DNA of 64,000 nt. Source: Actinomycetota bacterium. GTDB lineage: Bacteria > Actinomycetota > Rubrobacteria > Rubrobacterales > Rubrobacteraceae. The stretch is taken from NCBI GenBank assembly GCA_902810695.1, contig CADDYV010000012.1, forward strand, positions 1 through 64,000. The letters run 5' to 3'. How positions within the stretch are numbered: the first letter of the stretch is position 1; the number at the start of each line of letters is the position of its first letter. Of the stretch, positions 1 through 9,122 are shown piece after piece. Under the pieces are notes generated by a model. That model was not told the DNA's origin, ran no database searches, and worked only from the letters and a program-made list of their open reading frames with translations. A program made the translations under genes and the position numbers.

Positions 1-1908
1 CTACCGGAGGGTGAGGGCCCGCCGCCCGGCTCCCGGCAGACACTTCAGGAGCTCGGCCCGGCGGGCTTCGCCCGCGCGCTGCGCGAGAGCGACGCGCTCG
101 GGGTAACCGACACCACGATGCGGGACGCGCACCAGTCGCTCCTCGCCACCCGGATGCGCACCTTCGACATGCTCGCTGTCGCCCCGCATCTCGCGCACAC
201 GATGCCCCAGCTCTTCTCCGCCGAAGTTTGGGGCGGGGCGACATTCGACGTGGCCCTGCGGTTCCTGCACGAGGACCCGTGGGAGCGGCTCGCGCGCCTC
301 CGGGAGAGCCTGCCCAACATCTGCCTGCAGATGCTACTGCGCGGTCAGAACGTGGTCGGCTACACCAGCTACCCGCCGGGCGTGGTAAAAGCCTTCGTCG
401 AGGAAGCGCACGCCACGGGACTCGACATCTTCCGCATCTTCGACGCCAACAACGATGTGGACAGGATCCGACCCGCCGTCGAGGCGGTTCTGGAGACAGG
501 AGCGGTGGCTGAGGCGGCGATCTGCTATACCGGCGACCTGTCCGACCCTCGTGAGAAGCTCTACACCCTGGACTACTACCTCCGGATAGCTGAGGAGCTG
601 GTAAAAGCAGGCTCTCACATCCTGTGCATAAAAGACATGGCCGGTCTCGTCCGCGCACCGGCGGCCCGAAGGCTCATCTCCGCCTTGAGGAGCGAGTTCG
701 ACCTGCCAGTGCACCTGCACACCCACGATACCGGTGGCGGCCAGCTCGCGACCTATCTGGCGGCCATTCAGGCCGACGTAGACGCCGTAGACGGAGCAGC
801 CGCCCCGCTCTCGGGAATGACCAGCCAGCCTAACCTCGCCGCCATCGTCGCCGCCACGGATCATACAGACAGGGCCACCGGCCTCTCGCTCGACGCCCTG
901 GGGGATATGGAACCGTACTGGGAAGCGGTGAGGCGGCTGTACGCGCCGTTCGAGTCCGGTCTGCACTCCCCGACGGGCACCGTCTACCGGCACGAGATAC
1001 CGGGCGGCCAGCTCTCCAATCTGCGCCAGCAGGCGATAGCCCTGGGGCTCTCCGAACGCTTCGAGGAGATAGAGCACCTCTACGCCCGCTGCGACGAGTT
1101 GCTCGGGCATCTGGTGAAGGTTACCCCCACGAGCAAGGTGGTTGGAGATCTCGCGCTGTATCTACTCTCCGCGAATATAGACGTAGACGAGTTCGAGAAA
1201 GACCCCGGCTCTTACGACCTGCCGGACAGCGTGATCGGCTTTCTGCGCGGAGAGCTAGGCACGCCGCCGGCGGGATGGCCGGAGCCGTTCCGCTCGCGGG
1301 CACTCGCCGGGCGCAAAAAACAACAGGATGATGCAGAATTCCCCGAGGAAAGCCAGTATGCGCCCACCGGCAAAGATCGCCGGACTCAACTGAACCGGTT
1401 GATGCTCCCCGGCCCCGCCGCGGAACGCGAGGCAGCCGAAGAGCGCTGGGGCGACGTTTCGGTCGTCCCGACGAGGGCCTTTCTCTACGGGCTGGAGACC
1501 GGCGATGAGCTGGCGGTAGACCTGGAGCGCGGCGTCAGGCTCTACATCCAGCTAGAGGCGATCACCGGGGCCGACGAGCAGGGCATCCGGACGCTGATGG
1601 TGACGTTGAACGGGCAGCCCCGCCCCGTGGACGCCCAGGACCGCTCGCTCGAACCCGAAACCCCGCTGCGGGAGAAGGCGACTCCGGGCAACAAACGCCA
1701 CGTCGCCGCCCCGATGACCGGGGTCGTAACGATCACGGTCGAGGAGGGAGATGAGATCGGCGCTGGAGAGCAGATCGGGACGATCGAAGCGATGAAGATG
1801 GAGTCCGTTATCAGCGCTCCAGTGGACGGCATCGTAAAGCGGCTCGCCGTCTCTTCGGGCACGAATGTAGAACCGGGAGATCTGCTCGTCGTACTCGGCC
1901 CTGGATGA
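1..1908 (+). CDS. pyc: Pyruvate carboxylase, C-terminal part (5' end outside window)
   Basis: The frame is open from base 1, so the gene begins upstream; 635 residues are visible. They cover the carboxyltransferase domain, starting with the family motif DTTMRDAHQS near base 106, a catalytic-lysine segment CIKDMAGL near base 628, and metal-ligand histidines in HLHTHDT near base 715. The end is a biotinyl domain with AMKM; the biotinylated lysine codon is 1795-1797. The order matches the second half of a single-chain pyruvate carboxylase, which makes oxaloacetate from pyruvate and bicarbonate in the cytoplasm. The biotin carboxylase half should lie just left of the window. Beside alkane-oxidation genes it may serve anaplerosis during growth on C2/C3 units (inference). 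Confidence 0.93.
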   Translation, partial: LPEGEGPPPGSRQTLQELGPAGFARALRESDALGVTDTTMRDAHQSLLATRMRTFDMLAVAPHLAHTMPQLFSAEVWGGATFDVALRFLHEDPWERLARLRESLPNICLQMLLRGQNVVGYTSYPPGVVKAFVEEAHATGLDIFRIFDANNDVDRIRPAVEAVLETGAVAEAAICYTGDLSDPREKLYTLDYYLRIAEELVKAGSHILCIKDMAGLVRAPAARRLISALRSEFDLPVHLHTHDTGGGQLATYLAAIQADVDAVDGAAAPLSGMTSQPNLAAIVAATDHTDRATGLSLDALGDMEPYWEAVRRLYAPFESGLHSPTGTVYRHEIPGGQLSNLRQQAIALGLSERFEEIEHLYARCDELLGHLVKVTPTSKVVGDLALYLLSANIDVDEFEKDPGSYDLPDSVIGFLRGELGTPPAGWPEPFRSRALAGRKKQQDDAEFPEESQYAPTGKDRRTQLNRLMLPGPAAEREAAEERWGDVSVVPTRAFLYGLETGDELAVDLERGVRLYIQLEAITGADEQGIRTLMVTLNGQPRPVDAQDRSLEPETPLREKATPGNKRHVAAPMTGVVTITVEEGDEIGAGEQIGTIEAMKMESVISAPVDGIVKRLAVSSGTNVEPGDLLVVLGPG

Positions 1909-1968
1909 AGCCCGCTATCACGGCATGGCAGCGGCGTAAAAAATTATGTTGTCGAGGAGGATATCCGA

Positions 1969-3486
1969 ATGCGAACACAGCAGATCGAATCGCCGAAGGC
2001 AGGTGAGGTCCGCAAGTACAAGATGCTCGTCGGGGGCGAGTGGGTAGACTCGCTCTCCGGCAAGGTTTTCGAGAGCATCAACCCCTACACGGGCAAGGTC
2101 TGGGCGACGGTCCCCGAAGCTGGCGAGGAAGACGTGGACCGGGCGGTAAGGGCCGCCCGCGAGGCTTTCGACACAGGCCCGTGGGGAAAGATGACCGGGA
2201 CCGAGAGGGCGCGGCTGATGCGGCGTCTGGCCGAGCTCATAGACGAGAACGCCGAGCGCATCGCAGAGGTAGAGAGCACGGACAACGGCAAGCTCTTGAG
2301 AGAGATGCGTGGCCAGTTGAAGGGCCTGCCGGAATGGTATTACTACTTCGCCGGGGCCGCGGACAAGATCCAGGGCGAGACCATCCCCTCGGATAAGCCC
2401 AACTTCTTCGTGTACACCAGAAGGGAGCCCATCGGGGTGGTTGGCGCCATCTTGCCGTGGAACTCTCCCCTCCTGTTGCTCACCTTCAAGCTCGCCCCGG
2501 CTCTCGCTGCGGGCTGCACCATCGTCGCGAAGCCCGCCGAGCAAACCCCCGCCTCAACGCTGGAGTTCGCGAAGCTCTTCGAGGAAGCAGGCTTTCCGCC
2601 CGGCGTCTTCAATGTAATAAGCGGCTACGGCCAGAGCACGGGCCGGGACCTGGTGCGCCACCCCGCAGTAGACAAGGTGGCCTTCACCGGTTCCACCGAG
2701 ACCGGCATCTCCGTGATGAAGGACGCCGCAGATCACCTGGCGAAAGTCTCGCTGGAGCTCGGCGGCAAGTCCCCGAACATAGTCTTCGACGACGCGGACC
2801 TCGAAGCCACAAACAACGGGGTCGTCGCCGGGATCTTCGCGGCCACCGGTCAGACCTGCATTGCGGGGTCGAGGCTGTTCGTGCAGGAGAGAAGCCACGA
2901 CGTGCTGGTCGAAAAACTCTCCGGGAGAGCGAAAACCATAAAACTGGGCAACCCGCTGGAGACGCAGACGGAGATGGGACCGGTCGCCTTCAAGGAGCAA
3001 CTGGAGAAGGTGCAGAGCTACATCCAGATCGGCCAGGAAGAGGGAGCAGAACTGGTGGCCGGCGGGAAGAGACCGCAGGCGGCAGATCTCAGGGACGGTT
3101 ACTTTATCGAGCCCACGATCTTCGCCCAGGTAAACAACGATATGAGGATAGCGCGCGAGGAGATCTTCGGTCCCGTACTCTCGGTAATCCCATTTAGAGA
3201 TGAAGAGGCTCTGATCCGGCAGGCCAACGACACCCGCTACGGCCTGGCGGCGGGAATATGGACCAGGGACATCCAGAAGGCGCATCGCGTGGCCCACGCC
3301 CTGCGGGCGGGCACGGTCTGGATCAACTCCTACCGCACGCTTTCATTCAACACGCCTTTTGGTGGCTACAAGATGAGCGGCCTCGGCAGGGAGAACGGGC
3401 TCGAATCTATCAAGGAGTACACCGAGGTGAAATCCGTGTGGGTAGAGCTTTCGGGGCAGAGCCGGGACCCCTTCCAGCTCGGATAG
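1969..3486 (+). CDS. NAD(P)-dependent aldehyde dehydrogenase
   Basis: A 505-residue protein of usual ALDH superfamily length. The catalytic glutamate is in LELGGKSPN (about residue 264) and the catalytic cysteine in GQTCIAGS (about residue 298). The ATG at 1969 has a clear ribosome site, GAGGAGG, a few bases upstream. It lies 60 bp after pyruvate carboxylase on the same strand and converges with the alcohol dehydrogenase at 3499. The family oxidises aldehydes to carboxylic acids with NAD(P)+. Given the propane monooxygenase genes nearby, propanal, acetaldehyde or a related short aldehyde is a reasonable substrate, but this is inferred from context only. Confidence 0.9.
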   Translation: MRTQQIESPKAGEVRKYKMLVGGEWVDSLSGKVFESINPYTGKVWATVPEAGEEDVDRAVRAAREAFDTGPWGKMTGTERARLMRRLAELIDENAERIAEVESTDNGKLLREMRGQLKGLPEWYYYFAGAADKIQGETIPSDKPNFFVYTRREPIGVVGAILPWNSPLLLLTFKLAPALAAGCTIVAKPAEQTPASTLEFAKLFEEAGFPPGVFNVISGYGQSTGRDLVRHPAVDKVAFTGSTETGISVMKDAADHLAKVSLELGGKSPNIVFDDADLEATNNGVVAGIFAATGQTCIAGSRLFVQERSHDVLVEKLSGRAKTIKLGNPLETQTEMGPVAFKEQLEKVQSYIQIGQEEGAELVAGGKRPQAADLRDGYFIEPTIFAQVNNDMRIAREEIFGPVLSVIPFRDEEALIRQANDTRYGLAAGIWTRDIQKAHRVAHALRAGTVWINSYRTLSFNTPFGGYKMSGLGRENGLESIKEYTEVKSVWVELSGQSRDPFQLG

Positions 3487-3498
3487 AATTACTTGTCT

Positions 3499-4539
3499 CT
3501 AGGCCGAGAGCACCATCTTCAGCGCGTTGGTTCTTGCCGGGTCGGCGAACGTGTCGTACGCCTCCCCGATCTGGTCGAGCTTGAAGCGGTGGGTGGCGAG
3601 CGGTGTGGTGTCCAGCCGACCTTCGGCCACCAGCTTGAGCAGGGTGGCCGTGGAGGAGGCGTCTACCAGTCCGGTGGTTATGGTGATGCTCTTTATCCAC
3701 AGCGTCTCCAGGTGCAGCGTCGCGGGATGGCCGTGAACCCCTATGTTCGCCACATGCCCGCCGGGACGCACCAGCTCGGTACACAACTCGAAGGTCTCCG
3801 GCACACCGACCGCCTCTATCGCCACGTCAGCCCCGAGGCCATCGGTTATTTCCCTGACTTGCTCGACCGGGTCCCCGCCAGAGCTGTTGATGATATCGTC
3901 CGCGCCAAATTGCCGGGCGCTCTCCAGCCGCGAGTCGGCGAGGTCTATCGCGACGATCCTGCCCGGCCCATAGAGCTTCGCGGTCATGATCGCCGCGAGC
4001 CCCACCGGTCCGGCCCCGACCACGACTACCGTGTCGCCCGGCTTGACGCCGCCGTTTAGCACCCCGATCTCGAAGCCGGTGGGCAGTATGTCGGACAGGA
4101 ACAGCACATGTTCGTCGGAGAGGCCCTCGGGCACTTTGTAGAGGCTGGTGTCGGCGAACGGCGTACGCACGTACTCCGCCTGCGTCCCGTCTACCAGGTG
4201 GCCCAGGATCCAACCTCCCCCGCCGAGACACTGGCTCTGCAGCCCCCGCCGGCAGTAGGCGCAGCGCCCGCACGCCGAGATGCAGGATACCAGCACGCGA
4301 TCCCCCTCGCGAACATCCTCGACACCCGCGCCGGTCTCCACGACCGTCCCGACGGCCTCATGGCCCAGGGTGCGCCCCTCGTCTACCGTGGGAACGTCCC
4401 CTTTCAGGATGTGCAGATCCGTCCCGCAGATGGTCGTGGTGTTGATCTTGACTATCGCGTCGGTGGATCGCTCGATGGCGGGGTCCTCTTTCGACTCCCA
4501 CTCCTTCTGCCCCGCTCCGTGGTAAACGAGGGATTTCAC
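3499..4539 (-). CDS. Zinc-dependent alcohol dehydrogenase, MDR family
   Basis: A 346-residue medium-chain dehydrogenase. Visible features are the catalytic-zinc region CGTDLHI (about residue 38) and GHEAVGTV (about residue 60), the structural-zinc cysteine cluster CGRCAYCRRGLQSQC (about residues 91-105), and a Rossmann segment VVGAGPVG (about residue 172). It begins 13 bp downstream of the ferredoxin gene at 4553-4918 and is probably cotranscribed with it and with the IclR gene. It probably oxidises a short primary or secondary alcohol such as 2-propanol, the product of the neighbouring monooxygenase; the exact substrate cannot be read from the sequence. Confidence 0.9.
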   Translation of the reverse strand: MKSLVYHGAGQKEWESKEDPAIERSTDAIVKINTTTICGTDLHILKGDVPTVDEGRTLGHEAVGTVVETGAGVEDVREGDRVLVSCISACGRCAYCRRGLQSQCLGGGGWILGHLVDGTQAEYVRTPFADTSLYKVPEGLSDEHVLFLSDILPTGFEIGVLNGGVKPGDTVVVVGAGPVGLAAIMTAKLYGPGRIVAIDLADSRLESARQFGADDIINSSGGDPVEQVREITDGLGADVAIEAVGVPETFELCTELVRPGGHVANIGVHGHPATLHLETLWIKSITITTGLVDASSTATLLKLVAEGRLDTTPLATHRFKLDQIGEAYDTFADPARTNALKMVLSA

Positions 4540-4552
4540 AGCGCCTCCTCTC

Positions 4553-4918
4553 CTAGTAGGGCCTCTCGGTCCACATGGGCTCCGGGGTGATATCCTCTTG
4601 CGGCTTCGCGCCCGGATACTTGGCGTTGGTGCTGGTCACGGTCATCAGCGGGCGCACCTTCATATCTTCCTCGCAGTAGATCTGGCACGAGAGCCGCGCC
4701 TCGCCCAGAAGCTGGCGCATCTCGAGGATCATCATCTCCGCTTCGGTCATGTCCTCGGGTTCACCCTCTAGAAACTCTACCCGGCAGGTGGTGCACTTCG
4801 CCCAGCTCCCGCAGGCATGCATAATGTCCACCCCGGCATCCTCCTCGATGGCGAGAACCAGTCGCTTTCCCTCCTCTACCTCGAAGGTCCCCACCCCATC
4901 TACTTCCAGCTTGGGCAT
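4553..4918 (-). CDS. 2Fe-2S ferredoxin (intact copy)
   Basis: A 121-residue single-domain ferredoxin. The cluster ligands are visible as C-x5-C-x2-C in HACGSWAKCTTCRVEF (about residues 35-50) and a later cysteine in LSCQIYC (about residues 87-93). It sits between the IclR gene and the alcohol dehydrogenase on the minus strand with the ribosome site AGGAGGGAG upstream. The first 147 bases are almost identical to the ferredoxin gene at 11907, which lies in the opposite direction. It probably carries electrons for an oxidase or dehydrogenase of this island, but the partner is unknown; the monooxygenase reductase PrmB has its own 2Fe-2S domain. Confidence 0.9.
   Translation of the reverse strand: MPKLEVDGVGTFEVEEGKRLVLAIEEDAGVDIMHACGSWAKCTTCRVEFLEGEPEDMTEAEMMILEMRQLLGEARLSCQIYCEEDMKVRPLMTVTSTNAKYPGAKPQEDITPEPMWTERPY
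4772..4918 (-). repeat. Inverted repeat arm A (ferredoxin 5' end)
   Basis: These 147 bases, read on the minus strand, match 11907-12053 on the plus strand with only two differences by manual alignment (C/T and A/G at third codon positions). Homology starts at the ATG and falls off sharply after the codons for VEF, where the two genes become clearly divergent. The arms enclose about 7 kb containing the IclR gene, prmABCD and the CBS protein. Confidence 0.85.
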
Positions 4919-4957
4919 CGTCGTCTCCCTCCTTCTAGCGAGCCCGGTTACCGTACC

Positions 4958-5794
4958 CTACGTGCCGTAACGTCTTCGCGGAGCCTCTTCGAGCAACGCC
5001 GACGCCTCCCTGGACGCCCACTGAACCATCTCGACGAGTTGCTTTCCCTCGTTGCGTATGCGCCGGGCAGTGGTGGAGAGTCCTATCGCCCCTTTTACCA
5101 TTCCGCTTTTGCTCCTGACCGGCGCCGCCACGCAACAGAGGTTCTGCGCAAACTCCTCGAAATCGGTGGCCACCCCCACCATGCGGACCTTGTTCAGGTG
5201 GCTGTGTAGCTGGGTGGGCTGGATGATGGTTCGCGGCGTGAAAGCCTCCAGCCCATAGTTGTCTATATATTCCTCCACGTACTCCGCCCCCATGCCAGCC
5301 AAAAGCACCTTGCCCAGCGCGAGCGCGTGCGAACCGCCATGGAATCCCGCCACCACTCCCACAGGCGGGCTCTTCCGCGGAGCCTTGACCTGGGTTACCG
5401 TTACCTCCCCGTCCGAGAGCACCGCGAAGTAGGCGTGCCTCTGGGCCCGCTCTGCCAGCTCTTCCAGGACGGGTTCGATCTGGGCGTCAAAGCCACTCTT
5501 GTAGCCCTCGTTGAGCAGAGAAACGGTGGGACCTATTTTGTAGCCCCCACAGCGGGGAAGCTTCTCTATGTAGCCCTCATCAGCGAGTATGTTGAGCAGA
5601 TAGTAGCAACCTGAGAGACTCGTCCCTACCTCGTGCGCGAGTTCCTTCGCCGTCAACTGATCCCCGCGCTGGCTCACCAGGTCCAGAATCCTGAGCGCCC
5701 GCCGCACACTCTTGAACTTGGGACCGGTATACGCTCCTTCCGCCGGGAGATTGCCAGACTCCCCGCCCGAGTATTCTGCTCCGGTCATTTTCAA
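4958..5794 (-). CDS. IclR-family transcriptional regulator
   Basis: A 278-residue protein with an N-terminal winged helix-turn-helix (LTAKELAHEVGTSLSG, about residues 48-63, within a typical IclR HTH) followed by an IclR effector-binding domain with the usual GAF-like layout to the C terminus. It is divergent from prmA, and the shared 287-bp region carries one of the three 23-bp elements described below. This makes it the first candidate for the regulator of the propane monooxygenase genes. IclR proteins can be activators or repressors and usually bind small organic acids or aromatic compounds; the ligand here is unknown. Confidence 0.9.
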   Translation of the reverse strand: MKMTGAEYSGGESGNLPAEGAYTGPKFKSVRRALRILDLVSQRGDQLTAKELAHEVGTSLSGCYYLLNILADEGYIEKLPRCGGYKIGPTVSLLNEGYKSGFDAQIEPVLEELAERAQRHAYFAVLSDGEVTVTQVKAPRKSPPVGVVAGFHGGSHALALGKVLLAGMGAEYVEEYIDNYGLEAFTPRTIIQPTQLHSHLNKVRMVGVATDFEEFAQNLCCVAAPVRSKSGMVKGAIGLSTTARRIRNEGKQLVEMVQWASREASALLEEAPRRRYGT

Positions 5795-5887
5795 TCGATA
5801 TCACCCCTGTTCCCTATTCCCCACTCCCCTCTTTGGATTCTGGAACAGCAGCCGCCAGGTGCAAGGCATTTTAGGGATTTGCTGTAA

Positions 5888-5910
5888 ATTTTCTTACATT
5901 GTTGAAAAAA
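5888..5910. promoter_or_regulatory. Putative operator, copy 1 (prmA)
   Basis: Reads ATTTTC, two free bases, ACATTG, TTG, then AAAAAA. The same pattern with TTTTC and GAAAA arms around a central ACAT is found at 7800-7822 and 13194-13216, each time just upstream of a -35/-10 pair. Here it starts 36 bp before the -35. This position suits an activator, but repression cannot be excluded. Confidence 0.6.
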
Positions 5911-5923
5911 GTCCTCACACTGC

Positions 5924-5951
5924 TTGCCGTTTACTGCTTTGTTCCTATTAT
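5924..5951 (+). promoter_or_regulatory. Probable prmA promoter
   Basis: TTGCCG (5924-5929) and TATTAT (5946-5951) separated by 16 bases, a plausible housekeeping-type -35/-10 pair. It would give a leader of roughly 120 bases before the prmA GTG. It stands directly downstream of operator copy 1. Confidence 0.5.
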
Positions 5952-6081
5952 AGCTATCACAAGGTCGAGACGGGACTTCGGCTATGAGCCAGTAAAAGGG
6001 GGTGTTGGAGAAGAAAGAAGTAATTCCAGGGGTGAGGGGGATGGAAATAAAAGCCCACAGGAAAGGAGGAAATTAAAGCTC

Positions 6082-7719
6082 GTGGCACGCAGAAGCGTTA
6101 CCAAGGCTCACAAGAAGATTCAGGAGCTATCCTGGGAGCCGACCTTCGTAACGAAGGACCCGAAGTACAAGACCGATTACAAGCTCACCAAGGGCGGCCA
6201 GAAGGACGCGATGAAACAGGTGATGCAGTCTTACTTCCCCATGCAGGAGGAGAAGGACCATCGCGTCTACGGCGCTATTGACGGTGCGATCCGCGGGAAC
6301 ATGTGGCGTCAGGTGCAGCCGAGGTGGATGGAGTGGCAGAAGCTATTCCTCTCCATCATTCCGTTCCCGGAGATATCGGCTGCGAGGGCGATGCCGCTAC
6401 TTACCGAGGCTCTGCCGAACCCCGAGATCCACAACGGGCTCGCCTTCCAGATGATAGACGAGGTCCGTCACTCGACGATCCAGATGAACCTCAAGCGCGA
6501 GTACATGCGCAACTACATTGACCCGGCGGGCTTCGACATCACCGAGAGAGCCTTCTCCAACAACTACGCTGGCACCATCGGGCGGCAGTTCGGAGAGGGC
6601 TTCATCACCGGCGATGCGATCACGGCGTGCAACATTTATTTGCAGGTGATAGCCGAGACGGCCTTCACGAACACCCTGTTCGTGGCGATGCCCTCCGAGG
6701 CAGCGGCCAACGGCGACTACCTGCTGCCGACCGTGTTCCTCTCGGTGCAGTCCGACGAGTCGCGCCACATGAACAACGGCTACGGCACGCTGCTCATGGC
6801 GCTGGCCCACGACGAAAACAAGGACCTCATCGAGCGCGACATGCGCTACGCCTGGTGGAACAACCACGCCGTCGTGGACGCCGCGATCGGGACATTCATT
6901 GACTACGGCTCCAAGGACCGGCGCAAGGATCGCGAGAGCTACGCAGAGATGTGGCGGCGGTGGGTCTACGACGACTACTATCGCAGCTACCTGGTGCCGC
7001 TGGAGAAGTACGGCCTGACGGTCCCGCACGACCTCGTCGAAGAAGCCTGGGACCGGATCTGGAACAAGTGGTACGTCCACAACACGGCCCAGTTCTTCGC
7101 CACCGGCTGGTTCGCCAACTACTGGCGTATAGACCCGATGACCGAAGAAGACTTCGAATGGTTCGAGCACAAATACCCCGGCTGGTACGACAGGTTCGGC
7201 AAGTGGTGGGAGCACTACCGCGACCTCTCCGAGCCCAATGGGCACAAGCCCATCGCGTTCGAGAACACCGGATATGTGTATCCGTGCCGCTGCTGGACCT
7301 GCATGGTGCCGTGCATGCAGCGCGAGGACACCGTACTCGACTACGTTGACGGCGAGTGGAGAACCTACTGCTCGGAGACCTGCCACTGGACGGACAAGGT
7401 CGCCTTCCGCGAGGAGTACAACGGCCGTCCGACGCCCGCCATGGGCCGGCTCACCGGCAAGCGCGAGTGGGAGACCCTCTACCACGGCTGGGATCTCGAG
7501 GACGTGTTCAAGGACCTCGGCTACGTCCGCAACGACGGCAAGACCCTGGTTCCGCAGCCGCACGTCCACTTCGACGACTCGAAGATGTGGACGCTGGACC
7601 ACGTCCGGGGCATCGAGTTCCAGAGCCCGCGCGTGCTGATCAACGAGATGTCGGACGAAGAGCGCGATAAGTGGTACGAAGACTACAAGAAGGGCTTCAC
7701 CATCAACAACACGCTCTAG
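6082..7719 (+). CDS. prmA: Propane monooxygenase hydroxylase, large (alpha) subunit
   Basis: A 545-residue soluble binuclear-iron monooxygenase alpha subunit. I start it at GTG 6082 because GAAAGGAGGAAA lies just upstream and the protein then begins ARRSVTKAHKKI, like known PrmA/MimA proteins; the frame stays open to 5899 but that stretch holds the promoter. Iron ligands are visible as two ExxH motifs, DEVRHS (about residue 130) and SDESRH (about residue 226). Residues remembered from Rhodococcus and Mycobacterium PrmA/MimA match over nearly the whole length. The family hydroxylates propane, often at C2, and in mycobacteria also acetone or phenol. Together with PrmC it forms the hydroxylase; PrmB supplies electrons and PrmD is the effector. 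Confidence 0.95.
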   Translation: MARRSVTKAHKKIQELSWEPTFVTKDPKYKTDYKLTKGGQKDAMKQVMQSYFPMQEEKDHRVYGAIDGAIRGNMWRQVQPRWMEWQKLFLSIIPFPEISAARAMPLLTEALPNPEIHNGLAFQMIDEVRHSTIQMNLKREYMRNYIDPAGFDITERAFSNNYAGTIGRQFGEGFITGDAITACNIYLQVIAETAFTNTLFVAMPSEAAANGDYLLPTVFLSVQSDESRHMNNGYGTLLMALAHDENKDLIERDMRYAWWNNHAVVDAAIGTFIDYGSKDRRKDRESYAEMWRRWVYDDYYRSYLVPLEKYGLTVPHDLVEEAWDRIWNKWYVHNTAQFFATGWFANYWRIDPMTEEDFEWFEHKYPGWYDRFGKWWEHYRDLSEPNGHKPIAFENTGYVYPCRCWTCMVPCMQREDTVLDYVDGEWRTYCSETCHWTDKVAFREEYNGRPTPAMGRLTGKREWETLYHGWDLEDVFKDLGYVRNDGKTLVPQPHVHFDDSKMWTLDHVRGIEFQSPRVLINEMSDEERDKWYEDYKKGFTINNTL

Positions 7720-7764
7720 CTCCCGCATCCCAGGCGGCCTGATCGCCACAGGCGTTCAGGGAAG

Positions 7765-7793
7765 GAGCGGCCGGTAATCCGGCCGCTCTTTTT
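7765..7793 (+). terminator. Strong intrinsic terminator after prmA
   Basis: A perfect 10-bp stem GAGCGGCCGG / CCGGCCGCTC with a TAAT loop, followed by TTTTT. It lies 46 bases after the prmA stop and before prmB, so full-length prmABCD readthrough should be limited. Confidence 0.85.
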
Positions 7794-7799
7794 GCAATC

Positions 7800-7822
7800 A
7801 TTTTCCAACATTGGAGGAAAAT
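7800..7822. promoter_or_regulatory. Putative operator, copy 2 (prmB)
   Basis: Reads ATTTTC, CA, ACATTG, GA, GGAAAAT. It is the best palindrome of the three (TTTTCC to GGAAAA). It starts 44 bp before the -35 of the next promoter, about one helical turn further than copies 1 and 3. Confidence 0.6.
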
Positions 7823-7843
7823 CTGGCTCTGCAGGCGCAAAAG

Positions 7844-7872
7844 TTGACGTGATTATCTCCCGCACTTAGGAT
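7844..7872 (+). promoter_or_regulatory. Probable prmB promoter
   Basis: TTGACG (7844-7849) and TAGGAT (7867-7872) with a 17-base spacer, placed after the prmA terminator and after operator copy 2. It explains how prmBCD can be transcribed despite the terminator. Confidence 0.55.
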
Positions 7873-7945
7873 CATATTCAAAGGGACTGGTGGGGTTAAG
7901 CAACCACAATATATTTCGTGCTACCAGGGAGTGAACAACAATATC

Positions 7946-9040
7946 ATGGGTGAAAAGCACAAGGTCTACTTCGAGCCGGTAGGGATCGAGATCGAGGTAG
8001 ACGAAGACGAGACTATCCTGGAGGCGGCGTTCAAGCACGGCGTGATGCTGATGCACGGGTGCAAGGAGGGCCAGTGCTCGGCGTGCAAGTCCTTCCTTCT
8101 AGACGGCGACCTGGAGATGGACCGCTTCTCCACCTTCGCGCTCAACGAGTTCGAGCAAGAAGAAGGGTATGTCCTGCTGTGCCGCTCGCACGCCTACAGC
8201 GATCTGGAGGTCGAGCTTCTCAGCTACCGCGAGGAGATGCTAAACACTGGCATCCCCATTCAGCTTGTCTATGCCGAGGTAGAGGAGATCGAGGCGCTAA
8301 CGCACGACATAAAGCGCCTGGTGCTCAAACTGGTGGACCCGCCGGAGATGAACTTCCTTCCAGGTCAATACGCCGAGCTTTACATTCCGGGCAGCGAGGA
8401 ACACCGGGCCTACTCCATGGCGAACACCCCCTCCAGCGATGAGCGTGCGGAGTTCATCATCAAGATATATCCGGGGGGGCGGTTTTCAAGCCTGCTGGAC
8501 GGCGAGCTCAAGGTCGGGGACAGGATGAAGGTAAAAGTCCCCTACGGCGTGTTCACGCTGCGCGAGAAGTCCGAGGGTGACCTCATCTTCATCGGGGGCG
8601 GTTCCGGCATGGCGCCGATTCTGTCCATACTCAGGCACATGGCCGAGAAGGGCATAGATCGCAGGGCTACTTTTTACTATGGGGCCAGGACCAGGAAGGA
8701 CCTCTTCTACCTGGACGAGATAAAGGAGCTAGGCGAGCAGATGCCCGGTGAGTTCCGGTTCGTGCCAGCTCTCTCCGAGCCCGAAGACAACGAGTGGGAT
8801 GGGGAGACGGGTCTGATCACGGATGTGGTCAAGCGCCTGGAGGACGACCTGAGCGGGACAGAAGCCTACATGGCCGGCCCGCCGCCCATGATAGACGCCG
8901 CGCTGCCGGTGCTCATGCGTCTGGGCATTGACGAAGACGACATCTACTACGACAAGTTCACCATCACGGCAGAGGCGGAAGAAGGAGACGAGATGGAAGC
9001 CGAAAGCGGGCCGGAGTTTCCCGGAAGGGTCGTTGAATAG
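7946..9040 (+). CDS. prmB: Propane monooxygenase reductase
   Basis: A 364-residue NADH-dependent reductase passing electrons to the PrmA/PrmC hydroxylase. The N-terminal 2Fe-2S domain has C-x4-C-x2-C in HGCKEGQCSACK and a fourth cysteine in VLLCRSHA. The FAD-binding motif RAYSMAN follows in the middle, then an NAD-binding domain with IGGGSGMAP. I start at ATG 7946, giving GEKHKVYFEPV as in known PrmB. A GTG at 7931 is possible but lacks a spaced ribosome site. It is followed after 82 bp by prmC. Its own promoter and operator lie upstream. Confidence 0.93.
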   Translation: MGEKHKVYFEPVGIEIEVDEDETILEAAFKHGVMLMHGCKEGQCSACKSFLLDGDLEMDRFSTFALNEFEQEEGYVLLCRSHAYSDLEVELLSYREEMLNTGIPIQLVYAEVEEIEALTHDIKRLVLKLVDPPEMNFLPGQYAELYIPGSEEHRAYSMANTPSSDERAEFIIKIYPGGRFSSLLDGELKVGDRMKVKVPYGVFTLREKSEGDLIFIGGGSGMAPILSILRHMAEKGIDRRATFYYGARTRKDLFYLDEIKELGEQMPGEFRFVPALSEPEDNEWDGETGLITDVVKRLEDDLSGTEAYMAGPPPMIDAALPVLMRLGIDEDDIYYDKFTITAEAEEGDEMEAESGPEFPGRVVE

Positions 9041-9122
9041 AGTAACAGAGAGAAAGGAGGTGGTTAGCTGCACAAAATCCATTGATGGGGAATAAAGCGA
9101 ACAGGGAAAGGAGGTTGCTCGC

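Noticed and set aside
5899-6081. In-frame open extension of prmA upstream by 61 codons
   Set aside because: It contains the probable promoter, and the known PrmA N terminus and a strong ribosome site both fit GTG 6082.
5795-6081. Sigma-54 promoter before prmA
   Set aside because: No TGGC-N-TTGC type -24/-12 pair was found, while a -35/-10 pair is visible.
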